Both the position numbers and the translations under genes were made by a program. From NCBI RefSeq assembly GCF_004519405.1, contig NZ_SGWI01000009.1:124001-188000 (forward strand): DNA of 64,000 bases, given 5' to 3'. The stretch comes from Pseudomonas sp. BCA17 (GTDB taxonomy: Bacteria; Pseudomonadota; Gammaproteobacteria; Pseudomonadales; Pseudomonadaceae). Positions 28,217-37,130 of the stretch are shown one piece after another. Position 1 is the first letter of the stretch. Every line of letters starts with the position of its first letter. The notes beneath the pieces are model-generated. The model ran no database searches. It saw only the letters and a list, made by a program, of their open reading frames with translations, and was not told the DNA's origin.

Positions 28217-29913
28217 AACAGAAAATAGCGCTGCGCCATCGGCAGCGTTTCCGCCGGCTCGCACCACAGCAATACGCCGTCGGCCTTGACCTGATAGGTT
28301 TGCGGGTCGACGTCGATGTGCGGCAGGTAGTCGTTATGGATCAGGTCGGTTTTCTGTACCGTGCGACAGCCCTTGACCACGCCGATCTGTTTCTTCAGCC
28401 CCAGCGTCGCGGGTAACCCGGCGTCGTACGCCGCCTGGCTGATAAACGTCAGGCTGGTGGCCTGCAGCGAGCTGCCGAAGCTGGCGAACATCGGGCGGTA
28501 GTGCACCGGTTGCGGTGTGGGAATCGACGCGTTGGCGTCGCCCATCAGGCTCGATGCAATCGCCCCGCCTTTGAGAATCAAGGTCGGCTTGACCCCGAAA
28601 AACGCCGGGCGCCACAGCACCAGGTCGGCCCACTTACCCACTTCGATCGAACCTACTTCATGGCTGATACCGTGAGTGATCGCCGGGTTGATGGTGTACT
28701 TGGCGATATAGCGCTTGATGCGGAAGTTGTCGTTGCCCGCGCCGTCGCCGGGCAAGGCGCCGCGCTGCTTTTTCATCTTGTCGGCGGTCTGCCAGGTGCG
28801 CGTGATGACTTCGCCGACGCGGCCCATGGCCTGGCTATCGGAGCTGATCATGGAGAACGCGCCGAGGTCGTGCAGGATATCTTCGGCAGCGATGGTTTCG
28901 CGCCGGATACGGCTTTCGGCAAACGCCACGTCTTCGGCAATGCTCGGGTCCAGGTGATGGCAGACCATCAGCATGTCGAGGTGCTCATCGATGGTGTTGC
29001 GCGTGAAAGGTCGCGTCGGGTTGGTGGAGCTGGGCAGCACGTTGGGGAAACCGCAGGCCTTGATGATGTCCGGCGCATGGCCGCCACCGGCACCTTCGGT
29101 GTGGTAGGTGTGGATGGTGCGTCCCTTGAGCGCGGCAAGGGTGGTTTCGACGAAGCCGGACTCATTGAGCGTGTCGCTATGGATCGCCACCTGCACATCG
29201 TACTCATCGGCCACGCTGAGGCAGTTGTCGATACTCGCCGGGGTGGTGCCCCAGTCTTCATGCAGCTTCAAGCCGATGGCGCCAGCCTTGACCTGTTCGA
29301 TCAACGGCTCCGGCAGGCTCGCATTACCTTTGCCGGTAAAACCGATGTTCATCGGGAACGAGTCGCTGGCCTGGAGCATGCGCGCCAGGTGCCATGGCCC
29401 GGAGGTGCAGGTGGTGGCGTTGGTGCCGGTGGCAGGTCCGGTGCCGCCGCCGATCATGGTGGTAACGCCACTGGTCAGCGCTTCTTCGATCTGCTGCGGG
29501 CAAATGAAGTGCACATGGCTGTCGATGCCGCCGGCGGTGAGGATCATGCCTTCGCCGGCGATCACTTCGGTGCTGGCGCCGATGGCGAGGGTCACGCCGG
29601 GCTGGATATCGGGGTTACCGGCTTTGCCGATGGCAGCGATACGGCCGTTCTTCAAACCGACATCGGCCTTGACGATGCCCCAGTGGTCGATGATCAGCGC
29701 ATTGGTAATCACGGTGTCGACCACTTCATGGGCCAGCAGCTGGCTCTGGCCCTGGCCATCGCGGATCACCTTGCCGCCGCCGAATTTCACTTCTTCGCCG
29801 TAGGTGGTGAAGTCCTGTTCCACTTCGACGAACAGCTCGGTGTCGGCCAGGCGGACCTTGTCGCCCACGGTGGGGCCGTACATGTCGGCGTAGGCTTGGC
29901 GGCTGATTTTCAT
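28213..29913 (-). CDS. ureC: Urease alpha subunit UreC
   Basis: Catalytic subunit, 566 residues, full length. It hydrolyses urea to ammonia and carbamate in the cytoplasm at a di-nickel centre. Visible active-site parts are the nickel ligands in SHVHFICPQQ, the carbamylated Lys in GLKLHEDWGTTP, HSDTLNE, the mobile-flap VCHHLDP and the Asp ligand in ISSDSQAMGRVG. It is the last gene of ureD-ureA-GNAT-GNAT-ureB-ureC; 80 bases separate it from ureB. The stop codon overlaps the end of the extended NEL frame on the other strand. Confidence 0.98.
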   Translation of the reverse strand: MKISRQAYADMYGPTVGDKVRLADTELFVEVEQDFTTYGEEVKFGGGKVIRDGQGQSQLLAHEVVDTVITNALIIDHWGIVKADVGLKNGRIAAIGKAGNPDIQPGVTLAIGASTEVIAGEGMILTAGGIDSHVHFICPQQIEEALTSGVTTMIGGGTGPATGTNATTCTSGPWHLARMLQASDSFPMNIGFTGKGNASLPEPLIEQVKAGAIGLKLHEDWGTTPASIDNCLSVADEYDVQVAIHSDTLNESGFVETTLAALKGRTIHTYHTEGAGGGHAPDIIKACGFPNVLPSSTNPTRPFTRNTIDEHLDMLMVCHHLDPSIAEDVAFAESRIRRETIAAEDILHDLGAFSMISSDSQAMGRVGEVITRTWQTADKMKKQRGALPGDGAGNDNFRIKRYIAKYTINPAITHGISHEVGSIEVGKWADLVLWRPAFFGVKPTLILKGGAIASSLMGDANASIPTPQPVHYRPMFASFGSSLQATSLTFISQAAYDAGLPATLGLKKQIGVVKGCRTVQKTDLIHNDYLPHIDVDPQTYQVKADGVLLWCEPAETLPMAQRYFLF

Positions 29914-29993
29914 GTGTGTGCCCTGAAATATTTGCGTTGAATGTGAAACCGCTGTCGGGGCAAGTCGAATCGTCGCACCGCCCCGATGAGGCC

Positions 29994-30299
29994 CTAAAGG
30001 TCGCCCATGATCCGACCGGCGAACCCAAATACCCGCCGCCCACCGCTCAAATCCACCAACTCGACCTCGCGACTCTGTCCCGGCTCAAACCGCACCGCCG
30101 TGCCCGCCGGGATATTCAGGCGCATGCCACGGCTGGCGGCGCGGTCAAACGTCAGCGCGTCATTGGTCTCGAAAAAATGATAATGCGAGCCGACCTGGAT
30201 CGGCCGGTCACCACTATTGGCCACGCTCAGGCTGACGGTGCGTCGGCCCACATTGAGTTCGATCTCGCCAGGCTGGATCTGATATTCGCCAGGAATCAT
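29994..30299 (-). CDS. ureB: Urease beta subunit UreB
   Basis: 101 residues, full length. It has the family motifs MIPGEYQIQPGEIELN, GSHYHFFETNDALTFDR and GRRVFGFAGRIMG. It is a structural subunit of the (UreABC)3 enzyme and clamps the active-site flap of UreC. Its start overlaps the stop of the preceding acetyltransferase gene by 4 bases, so it is translated from the same operon mRNA. Confidence 0.97.
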   Translation of the reverse strand: MIPGEYQIQPGEIELNVGRRTVSLSVANSGDRPIQVGSHYHFFETNDALTFDRAASRGMRLNIPAGTAVRFEPGQSREVELVDLSGGRRVFGFAGRIMGDL

Positions 30300-30829
30300 G
30301 CAGGTTGCCCCAGGGTCTTGAAGTAGATGGCGGTCGGGCTGTAGCGCCCGTCCGGGCTTTGGCAGTAATTGGGCAGCTCACCGACCTTGGTGTAGCGCAG
30401 TGCCTGGTAGAAGGCTTCGGCGGCCGAGCCGGCTTCGGTGTCCAGGTACAGCAGGCCGCGTTTATGCTGGCGGGCGGTGAGTTCCAGGGTGTTCATCAGT
30501 TGTTGGCCCAGGCCATGACGCCGCGCGCTGCTGTGCACCAGCAGCTTCTGCACTTCGGCGCGGTTCAGGCCGTTGGCCTTCTGGCAGAGCGCCAACTGCA
30601 CGCTGGCGATCACCTGTTCATCACGTACCACCACCCACAGCAACAGGCTGCCTTCCTCGATACTGGCCTGCACGCCGCTCAGATAGGCGCGGGCCTGGGC
30701 ATCATCAAAGTCAGCCATGAACCCTACGCTGGCGCCGTGCTTGACCGCGTCGAGCAACAGCCCAATCAGGCCCTGGCGGTAATGGGCAAAACTTTCGGCA
30801 TTCACTCGACGCAGATGCGTGGCGCTCAT
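30296..30829 (-). CDS. GNAT-family acetyltransferase inside the urease operon (second of two)
   Basis: 177 residues from the ATG at 30829, preceded by AAGGAG at 8 bases. The acyl-CoA-binding segment is VQKLLVHSSARRHGLGQQLMNTLE, where the family's R/Q-x-x-G-x-G/A loop reads RRHGLG; the C-terminal segment GLLYLDTEAGSAAEAFYQALRYTKVGELPNY is typical of small-molecule N-acetyltransferases. Substrate unknown. It overlaps ureB by 4 bases and starts 6 bases after the stop of the neighbouring acetyltransferase, so both are operon members. Confidence 0.85.
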   Translation of the reverse strand: MSATHLRRVNAESFAHYRQGLIGLLLDAVKHGASVGFMADFDDAQARAYLSGVQASIEEGSLLLWVVVRDEQVIASVQLALCQKANGLNRAEVQKLLVHSSARRHGLGQQLMNTLELTARQHKRGLLYLDTEAGSAAEAFYQALRYTKVGELPNYCQSPDGRYSPTAIYFKTLGQPA

Positions 30830-30834
30830 CGCTT

Positions 30835-31347
30835 TCACTCCTTGGGTGGCTCGGCACCCGGGTTCAGAGCCAGTTGCATAAAGGTCAGGTCCAGCCAGCG
30901 GCCAAACTTGATACCCACTTGGGGCATCTGCCCGGTCGTTATGAAACCCTGGCGTTCATGCAGGCGGATCGAGGCCTGGTTGCCGCTTTCGATGGCGGCA
31001 ACCATGACGTGTTTGCCGCAGGTCCGCGCGCGCGCGATCAGGACCTCCATCAGGCGTGGCCCGGCGCCTTTGCCGCGTTGGTCGCTGCGCACGTATACCG
31101 AATGCTCGACGCTGTAGCGAAAACCTTCGAACGGCCGCCAGTCGCCGAACGAGGCGTAGCCGGTGACTTCGTCGTTTTCGATGGACACCAGCACCGGATA
31201 ACCCTGGGCCTGGCGCGCAGTGAACCAGGCCAGGCGGTTGGCCAGGTCCACCGGCTGTTCGTTCCAGATCGCCGTGGTGTTGCGCACCGCATCGTTATAG
31301 ATATCGCGGATCGCCGGCAGATCCTGTTCGGTTGCATCACGAATCAT
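30835..31347 (-). CDS. GNAT acetyltransferase of the phosphinothricin/methionine-sulfone type
   Basis: 170 residues. It opens MIRDATEQDLPAIRDIYNDAVRNTTAIWNE and has VEHSVYVRSDQRGKGAGPRLMEVLI (CoA loop QRGKGAG) and VAAIESGNQASIRLHERQGFITTGQMPQVG, all characteristic of the PAT/MddA/PitA group. Members acetylate L-methionine sulfoximine, methionine sulfone or phosphinothricin, which are glutamine-synthetase inhibitors. A gene of this kind sits in the urease operon of P. aeruginosa too (between ureA and ureB), so the placement is conserved. It may protect nitrogen assimilation. Confidence 0.88.
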   Translation of the reverse strand: MIRDATEQDLPAIRDIYNDAVRNTTAIWNEQPVDLANRLAWFTARQAQGYPVLVSIENDEVTGYASFGDWRPFEGFRYSVEHSVYVRSDQRGKGAGPRLMEVLIARARTCGKHVMVAAIESGNQASIRLHERQGFITTGQMPQVGIKFGRWLDLTFMQLALNPGAEPPKE

Positions 31348-31356
31348 GGCCGTGCC

Positions 31357-31659
31357 TCAGGCGATGGGTTGGTGGACGGTGACCAGTTTGGTGCCGTCGG
31401 GGAAGGTCGCTTCCACCTGGATATCCGGGATCATCTCCGGGATGCCCTCCATCACTTGCTCACGGCTGAGCAGGGTGGTGCCGTAGTGCATCAAGTCGGC
31501 CACGGTGCGTCCGTCGCGGGCGCCCTCCATCAAGGCGGCGGAGATGTAGGCGATGGTTTCCGGGTAGTTGAGCTTTACGCCGCGCGCCAGACGCCGTTCG
31601 GCGACCAAGCCTGCGGTGAAGATCAGCAGTTTGTCTTTTTCCCGTGGGGTCAGGTCCAT
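31357..31659 (-). CDS. ureA: Urease gamma subunit UreA
   Basis: 100 residues, full length, with the family start MDLTPREKDKLLIFTAGLVAERRLARGVKLNYPE and the LSREQVMEGIPEMIPDIQVEATFPDG segment. It is the smallest structural subunit of urease. It starts 3 bases after the ureD stop, consistent with co-translation. Confidence 0.97.
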   Translation of the reverse strand: MDLTPREKDKLLIFTAGLVAERRLARGVKLNYPETIAYISAALMEGARDGRTVADLMHYGTTLLSREQVMEGIPEMIPDIQVEATFPDGTKLVTVHQPIA

Positions 31660-31662
31660 GGT

Positions 31663-32502
31663 TCAGGTGCTCCAGATTCGCGGTGAAACGGCTTCCCGGC
31701 CCAGCGTCGCCGGGCGCAGCAGCCGCCATAAATCGATCAGCCAGGCACGCGCCAGCAGCGCTTCGCTGGCCAGGCAGCGGGCGACCAGCAGGCCAGGCAA
31801 TTGGGTCAAGTCGCCGCGCACCGCGTGGGGCAGGGCGCGGCAGGTTTCCAGTAATTCAGGGGTGATGTCGGCGGTCAGCAGCAACGTCGCGAATACCGGC
31901 TGCCCGTCCAGGCCGATGGGCGAGTCGAGCAAACCGTCGGCACCCACAATGCGCTGGCGCTCATGCCAGAGCAACCGGCCGTCGCGGCGGATATCCAGGT
32001 GCGATTGAAAGTGGCCGAGGTCGAAGCGTTCGTGGCTGGCCGGGCGGCCCAGGGCGACTACGTCCCAGTAAAACAGACGAGCGTCACCGTGCAGGTCGAT
32101 CCGGGTGCTGAGCTCGGCTTGGGCGGCGCTGAACACGATGGTTTCCTGGGGCAGCCATTCCAGTGTCGCGCCGGCTTCGACGGTCAAGGCCAGGTGCTGG
32201 AATGCCGGGCTGCCGGCGCGGTACCACTTTGCCGCGCCGGGGCTGGTCAACTGGACCCAGGCGCCTTCACCCACCTGTGCGCTGATCGCCAGGCGGTCGC
32301 CCCCGGCGATACCTCCCGGCGGGTGCACGATGATGTGTTGGCACACCTCGGGGCCTTCAGCATACAAGTGCTTTTGCACCCGCAGCGGGCCGAGGTGGCG
32401 ACGCATCACCGGGCGTGTGGTGTCGCCGAAACGCGCGTAGCCGAGTTCCAGCGCGGCATGCCAGCTGGGGGTGAACAGGGCAGGAGAAACGGGCTGGTTC
32501 AT
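31663..32502 (-). CDS. ureD: Urease accessory protein UreD
   Basis: 279 residues, full length. UreD (UreH) is the scaffold that binds apo-urease with UreF and UreG and channels nickel. Family motifs are LGYARFGDTTRPVMRRHLGPLRVQKHLYAEGPEVCQHIIVHPPGGIAGGD near the N-terminus and LEWLPQETIVFSAAQ. It is the first gene of the ureDA..BC operon. A sigma-54-type promoter sequence lies about 95 bases upstream. Confidence 0.95.
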   Translation of the reverse strand: MNQPVSPALFTPSWHAALELGYARFGDTTRPVMRRHLGPLRVQKHLYAEGPEVCQHIIVHPPGGIAGGDRLAISAQVGEGAWVQLTSPGAAKWYRAGSPAFQHLALTVEAGATLEWLPQETIVFSAAQAELSTRIDLHGDARLFYWDVVALGRPASHERFDLGHFQSHLDIRRDGRLLWHERQRIVGADGLLDSPIGLDGQPVFATLLLTADITPELLETCRALPHAVRGDLTQLPGLLVARCLASEALLARAWLIDLWRLLRPATLGREAVSPRIWST

Positions 32503-32597
32503 GGTTGATGCTTATTATTCGGACACTGGAGAGTAGAACGTAACGGGCGTGCGCACAGCTTGAGCAGGAAGATTTCATGCGTGCCTGATACCGCGTT

Positions 32598-32611
32598 GCA
32601 AGCCTTGTGCC
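32598..32611 (-). promoter_or_regulatory. Candidate sigma-54 promoter of the ureDA..BC operon
   Basis: On the minus strand the site reads GGCACAAGGCTTGC followed by A, which has GG and GC exactly 10 bases apart and full GGCAC and TTGC boxes. Transcription would start near 32586, giving a leader of about 85 bases. It lies in the 337-base gap 32503-32839; upstream of it (32640-32839) I see GGTGC-rich sequence but no clear NtrC palindrome and no gene. Confidence 0.7.
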
Positions 32612-32839
32612 CGTGGCACCTGCCCAGCGGGTGGGGGGCCGACAACGGCGCGGCTCGCGCTTTTGCACTGAAAGCGTGCGTGGCAGCTCCATGTTGGTGC
32701 GCGCCGTGCTTCCTGCGCAGCCCGCCGTTCATGGGCCTCGACGATGCGGCGCTACGTCGTGGTGCGAAGGTGCACAGGATGTGGCTGTTCACGGATGGGC
32801 CGGCCATAAAGCCGCGATACCGTTCCGTGGGCAGGTCCC

Positions 32840-33538
32840 TTAGATGGTTACCAGGCCGCGCACGCCCTCGCTTTCCATATGTTCACCGCGTCCCTGCTGG
32901 ACGATTTCGCCACGGGACATCACCAGGTACTGGTCGGCCAGCTCCGCGGCGAAGTCATAGAACTGCTCCACCAGCAGGATCGCCATGTCACCGCGTGCGG
33001 CCAATTGCTTGATAACCGCGCCAATTTCCTTGATCACCGACGGCTGGATGCCTTCGGTGGGCTCATCGAGAATCAGCAGACGGGGGCGGCTGGCCAAGGC
33101 CCGGCCTATGGCGAGCTGTTGTTGCTGACCGCCGGACAAGTCGCCGCCGCGCCGATGCTTCATTTGCAGTAATACCGGGAACAACTCGTAGATAAAGGCC
33201 GGCACTTCCTTGGCTTCGGCGCCTGGAAAGCGTGAAAGCCCCATCAGCAGGTTTTCTTCCACCGTCAGGCGCGCAAAAATCTCCCGGCCTTGGGGCACGT
33301 AGGCGATACCGGCTTGTACGCGCTGGTGCGGCTTGAACCCGGTGATGGCCTTGCCCTCCCAATTGACTGCGCCTTCCTTGGCCGGCAACAGGCCCATCAG
33401 GCACTTGAGCAGGGTCGTCTTGCCCACGCCGTTGCGGCCGAGCAGGCAAGTCACTTCGCCGATCTTCACCTCGAAGGACAGCCCGCGCAGGATGTGGCTA
33501 CCGCCGTAATATTGATGCAGGTGTTGTACTTGTAGCAT
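32840..33538 (-). CDS. urtE: Urea ABC transporter ATP-binding protein UrtE
   Basis: 232 residues. It starts MLQVQHLHQYYGGSHILRGLSF, has Walker A GRNGVGKTTLLKCLMGLLP, the signature LSGGQQQQLAIGRALASRP and Walker B LLILDEPTEGIQPSVI. This EGIQPS wording is typical of UrtE as opposed to LivF. It is the last gene of the urtABCDE operon, separated from urtD by a 117-base gap containing a dispersed repeat. Confidence 0.95.
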   Translation of the reverse strand: MLQVQHLHQYYGGSHILRGLSFEVKIGEVTCLLGRNGVGKTTLLKCLMGLLPAKEGAVNWEGKAITGFKPHQRVQAGIAYVPQGREIFARLTVEENLLMGLSRFPGAEAKEVPAFIYELFPVLLQMKHRRGGDLSGGQQQQLAIGRALASRPRLLILDEPTEGIQPSVIKEIGAVIKQLAARGDMAILLVEQFYDFAAELADQYLVMSRGEIVQQGRGEHMESEGVRGLVTI

Positions 33539-33552
33539 TGGAACTCCGTTAG

Positions 33553-33645
33553 TTGGGCTTCAAGCGGCAGGCTTCAAGCTGCAAGTGAGCGCGGGTGTTT
33601 TCAGTGGTTGCCTTTACTTGCCGCTTAAAGCTTGGCGCTAGCAGA
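33553..33645. repeat. GCAAGCTGCAAG-type dispersed repeat between urtE and urtD
   Basis: CAAGCTGCAAGTGAGCGCG on the left faces the imperfect inverse CCTTTACTTGCCGCTTAAAG on the right. It is related to the elements at 7876-7960 and 61983-62122. Confidence 0.6.
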
Positions 33646-33655
33646 TGGCCAATGT

Positions 33656-34477
33656 TCACCGCCCCAAATACACCTCAATAACCCGCTCGTCGGCCTGTAC
33701 CTGCTCCAGCGACCCTTCAGCCAGCACGCTGCCCTGGTGCAACACGGTGACGTGGTCGGCAATCGAGCCGACAAAGCCCATATCGTGTTCCACCACCATC
33801 AGCGAATGCTTGCCCGCCAGGCGCTTGAACAGTTCGGCGGTGAATTCGGTTTCGGCATCGGTCATACCCGCCACCGGTTCGTCCAGCAGCAACAGTTGCG
33901 GGTCTTGCATCAGCAGCATGCCGATTTCCAGAAACTGCTTCTGGCCGTGGGACAAGAGCCCGGCCGGGCGCTGCACCGAGGCGGTGAGGCGGATGGTGTC
34001 GAGGACTTCGTCGATACGGTCTTTCTGTTCGCCGCTCAGGCGCGCGCGCAGGCTGGCCCATACCGACTTGTCGGTCTTTTGCGCCAGCTCCAGGTTTTCG
34101 AACACGCTGAGGGCTTCGAACACTGTGGGTTTCTGGAATTTGCGGCCGATACCGGCCTGGGCGATCTGTACTTCGCTCATGCCGGTCAAGTCCAGGGTTT
34201 CGCCGAACCAGGCATTGCCGTGGCTGGGGCGGGTCTTGCCGGTGATCACATCCATCAGCGTGGTCTTGCCCGCGCCGTTGGGGCCGATGATGCAGCGCAG
34301 TTCCCCTACGCCGATGTACAGGTTCAGGTCGTTGAGTGCCTTGAAACCATCGAAGCTCACGCTGATGCTTTCAAGGGTCAGAATGGTGCCGTGGCGGGTA
34401 TTCAGACCCTTGCCTGCGGCCTGACCAAGGCCGATGGCATCGCGGCCACTGCCGGCATCGAAAATGGGTTCAAGCAT
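33656..34477 (-). CDS. urtD: Urea ABC transporter ATP-binding protein UrtD
   Basis: 273 residues from the ATG at 34477; an alternative ATG at 34489 overlaps the urtC stop as ATGA and adds four residues. GAGGAAC lies before the chosen start. Walker A is GPNGAGKTTLMDVITGKTRP, followed by AQAGIGRKFQKPTVFEALSVFENLELA, the signature LLSHGQKQFLEIGMLLMQDPQ and Walker B LLLLDEPVAGMTDAET with LMVVEHDMGFV, the usual UrtD pattern. It forms the ATPase pair with UrtE. Confidence 0.94.
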   Translation of the reverse strand: MLEPIFDAGSGRDAIGLGQAAGKGLNTRHGTILTLESISVSFDGFKALNDLNLYIGVGELRCIIGPNGAGKTTLMDVITGKTRPSHGNAWFGETLDLTGMSEVQIAQAGIGRKFQKPTVFEALSVFENLELAQKTDKSVWASLRARLSGEQKDRIDEVLDTIRLTASVQRPAGLLSHGQKQFLEIGMLLMQDPQLLLLDEPVAGMTDAETEFTAELFKRLAGKHSLMVVEHDMGFVGSIADHVTVLHQGSVLAEGSLEQVQADERVIEVYLGR

Positions 34478-34485
34478 GACGTTCC

Positions 34486-35553
34486 TCATTTCTTCAGCAA
34501 GCCGATAACGCCCTTGGGCAGGTACAGGGTGACGATGATGAACAGCGCCCCGAGGAAGAACAGCCAGTATTCCGGGAATGCCACGGTGAACCAGCTCTTC
34601 ATGCCGTTGACCACGCCGGCACCGAGCAGCGGGCCGATCAGCGTGCCGCGCCCGCCCAAGGCCACCCACACAGCCGCTTCGATGGAGTTGGTCGGCGACA
34701 TTTCGCTGGGGTTGATGATGCCCACTTGCGGCACATATAACGCCCCGGCCAACCCACACAGCACCGCGCTCAGTACCCACACGAACAGCTTGAAGCCACG
34801 CGGGTCGTAGCCGCAGAACATCAGGCGGTTTTCCGCGTCACGCAGGGCCGTGAGCACCCGGCCGAACTTGCTCTTGGCCAACCGCCAGCCGATGAACAGA
34901 CTCGCCACCAGCAACAGCACCGTTGCGACAAACAACACGGCTCGGGTGCCGGGCTCAGTAATGCCGAACCCGAGGATGCTGCGAAAGTTGGTGAAGCCGT
35001 TGTTGCCGCCAAACCCGGTCTCGTTGCGAAAGAACAGCAGCATCCCGGCAAAGGTCAGGGCCTGGGTCATGATCGAGAAATACACGCCCTTGATCCGCGA
35101 GCGAAACGCGAAGAAACCGAATACCAGCGCCAGCAGGCCCGGCGCCAATACCACCAGGCACAGCGCCCAGAGGAAGTGTTCGGTGCCGATCCAGTACCAG
35201 GGCAGTTCGGTCCACGACAAAAAGGTCATGAACGCCGGTAACTCATCCCCGGAGGCTTGGCGCATCAGGTACATGCCCATGGCGTAACCGCCCAGCGCGA
35301 AGAACAGGCCGTGACCGAGGGACAACATGCCCGCGTAACCCCACACCAGGTCCAGCGCGAGGGCGACAATGGCATAGCAGAGGATCTTGCCCACCAGGGT
35401 CAAGGTGTAGGCCGAAACATGCAAAGCGTTTTCCGGCGGCAACAATGACAGCAGCGGCAGCGCGAGCAGCACGGCGAGGATCAACCCGCCGAGCGCAATC
35501 GTCAGCGTGGGGCCGGCCTTTTGCGTGGCCGTCAGCATCAATGGTTGGTTCAT
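34486..35553 (-). CDS. urtC: Urea ABC transporter permease UrtC
   Basis: 355 residues with about nine membrane segments. UrtC/LivM-family motifs are ALDLVWGYAGMLSLGHGLFFALGGYAMGMYLMRQ and ALYVPQVGIINPSEMSPTNSIEAAVWVALGGRGTLIGP. Its start overlaps the urtB stop by one base (TGATG), so the two are translationally coupled. The protein ends LYLPKGVIGLLKK. Confidence 0.95.
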   Translation of the reverse strand: MNQPLMLTATQKAGPTLTIALGGLILAVLLALPLLSLLPPENALHVSAYTLTLVGKILCYAIVALALDLVWGYAGMLSLGHGLFFALGGYAMGMYLMRQASGDELPAFMTFLSWTELPWYWIGTEHFLWALCLVVLAPGLLALVFGFFAFRSRIKGVYFSIMTQALTFAGMLLFFRNETGFGGNNGFTNFRSILGFGITEPGTRAVLFVATVLLLVASLFIGWRLAKSKFGRVLTALRDAENRLMFCGYDPRGFKLFVWVLSAVLCGLAGALYVPQVGIINPSEMSPTNSIEAAVWVALGGRGTLIGPLLGAGVVNGMKSWFTVAFPEYWLFFLGALFIIVTLYLPKGVIGLLKK

Positions 35554-37055
35554 CAGTCGATCACCCGTCCTTTCAGTGCGAAGAGTCCCTGCGGGCGTTT
35601 CTGGATAAACAGAATGATCAGCGCGAGGATCAGGATCTTGCCGAGCACCGCACCGATCTGCGGTTCAAGGATCTTGTTGGCGATGCCCAGCCCGAAGGCC
35701 GCCGTCACGCTGCCGGCCAGTTGGCCGACACCGCCGAGTACCACCACCAGGAACGAGTCGATGATGTAGCTCTGGCCCAGGTCCGGGCCGACGTTGCCGA
35801 TCTGGCTCAGCGCCACGCCACCCAAGCCTGCGATGCCGGAACCCAGGCCAAAGGCGAGCATGTCCACACGCCCGGTGGGCACACCGCAGCAGGCGGCCAT
35901 GTTGCGGTTCTGGGTGACGGCGCGCACGTTCAGGCCCAGGCGCGTCTTGTTCAGCAGCAACCAGGTCAGCACCACCACGCACAGGGCAAAGGCGATGATC
36001 ACGATGCGGTTGTAGGGCAGCACCAGGTTGGGCAGCACCTGGATACCACCGGACAGCCACGCGGGGTTGGACACTTCGACGTTCTGGGCGCCGAACACCA
36101 AGCGCACCAGTTGGATCAGCATCAGGCTGATGCCCCAGGTGGCGAGCAGGGTTTCCAGCGGGCGGCCATAGAGGTGACGAATCACCGTGCGTTCCAGGGC
36201 CATGCCGATGGCGGCGGTGACAAAAAACGCCACCGGCAGTGCAATCAGTGGGTAGAACTCGATGGCTTGCGGCACATAGCGCTGCATCATCAGTTGCACC
36301 ACGTAGGTCGAGTAGGCGCCGAGCATCAGCATCTCACCGTGGGCCATGTTGATCACGCCGAGCAGGCCAAAGGTGATCGCCAGGCCGAGCGCCGCGAGCA
36401 ACAGGATCGAGCCAAGCGACATGCCGCTGAACGCCTGGCCGAGCAGTTCGCCCACCATCAATTTACGCTTGACCTGCGCCAGGCTGGTTTCGGCGGCGGT
36501 GTGCACGGCCGCATCAGTTTCCACGCCGGGAGCGAGCAGCGCCTCGAGGCGGGTGCGCGCCAGCGGGTCGCCGGTGCTGCCCAGCAAACGCACGGCCGCC
36601 AGGCGCACTGCGGGGTCAGGGTCGACCAATTGCAGATTGGCCAGGGCCAGGCTCAGGGCAGTGTGCACGCCTTCATCCGTTTCGGCGGCGACGCGTTGGT
36701 CGAGGAATTTGAGTTGCGCCGGTTGCGCGCTTTTTTGCAGGGTAATGGCTGCGGCCAAACGCAGCTTGGGGTCGGCGGCGAGCAGTTGCTGGCTGGCTTG
36801 CACGTTGTCGATCAGGCCGCGCAGGCGGTTGTTCAGGCGCACGCTCCGGGTTTCACCGTTGAGCGTGAGCTGGCCTTGTTGCAGGGCATCCACCAGTTCG
36901 ATGCGCGCAGGGTCGGGCTGGGCGGCCCAGTCCTGGAGCAGTTTGGCTTGCTGCGTGGGGGTGGCGTTGATGAAGTCTTCGGCGTCGCTGGCGTGTGAGG
37001 TCAGAGGCAGTAGCAGCAAGGCCGCGAGGATGAAGCGGTACAGGGCAGTAGGCAT
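35553..37055 (-). CDS. urtB: Urea ABC transporter permease UrtB with periplasmic N-terminal domain
   Basis: 500 residues. A signal-like segment (residues 5-22) is followed by a soluble domain of about 170 residues with HEAT-like helical repeats (AAITLQKSAQPAQLKFLDQRV), and then the LivH-like permease from residue about 205, with AFSGMSLGSILLLAALGLAITFGLLGVINMAHGEMLMLGAYSTY. The long N-terminal domain is normal for proteobacterial UrtB and distinguishes it from LivH. It ends FIQKRPQGLFALKGRVID. Confidence 0.95.
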   Translation of the reverse strand: MPTALYRFILAALLLLPLTSHASDAEDFINATPTQQAKLLQDWAAQPDPARIELVDALQQGQLTLNGETRSVRLNNRLRGLIDNVQASQQLLAADPKLRLAAAITLQKSAQPAQLKFLDQRVAAETDEGVHTALSLALANLQLVDPDPAVRLAAVRLLGSTGDPLARTRLEALLAPGVETDAAVHTAAETSLAQVKRKLMVGELLGQAFSGMSLGSILLLAALGLAITFGLLGVINMAHGEMLMLGAYSTYVVQLMMQRYVPQAIEFYPLIALPVAFFVTAAIGMALERTVIRHLYGRPLETLLATWGISLMLIQLVRLVFGAQNVEVSNPAWLSGGIQVLPNLVLPYNRIVIIAFALCVVVLTWLLLNKTRLGLNVRAVTQNRNMAACCGVPTGRVDMLAFGLGSGIAGLGGVALSQIGNVGPDLGQSYIIDSFLVVVLGGVGQLAGSVTAAFGLGIANKILEPQIGAVLGKILILALIILFIQKRPQGLFALKGRVID

Positions 37056-37086
37056 AACAGAATGTCCTGATCATGCGCGGTCAATT

Positions 37087-37112
37087 GTGGGAGAGGGCGT
37101 GCCCCCTCCCGC
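37087..37112. terminator. REP-like hairpin between urtA and urtB
   Basis: GTGGGAGAGGGC-GT-GCCCCCTCCCGC forms a stable palindrome in the 75-base gap after urtA. It probably stabilises or partly terminates the urtA message, giving more binding protein than permease. Confidence 0.65.
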
Positions 37113-37130
37113 ATTGATCTGTGGTGGGAC

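Noticed and set aside
28501..29940. A 479-codon open frame opposite ureC
   Set aside because: Antisense shadow of ureC; no ribosome binding site and no recognisable protein motif.
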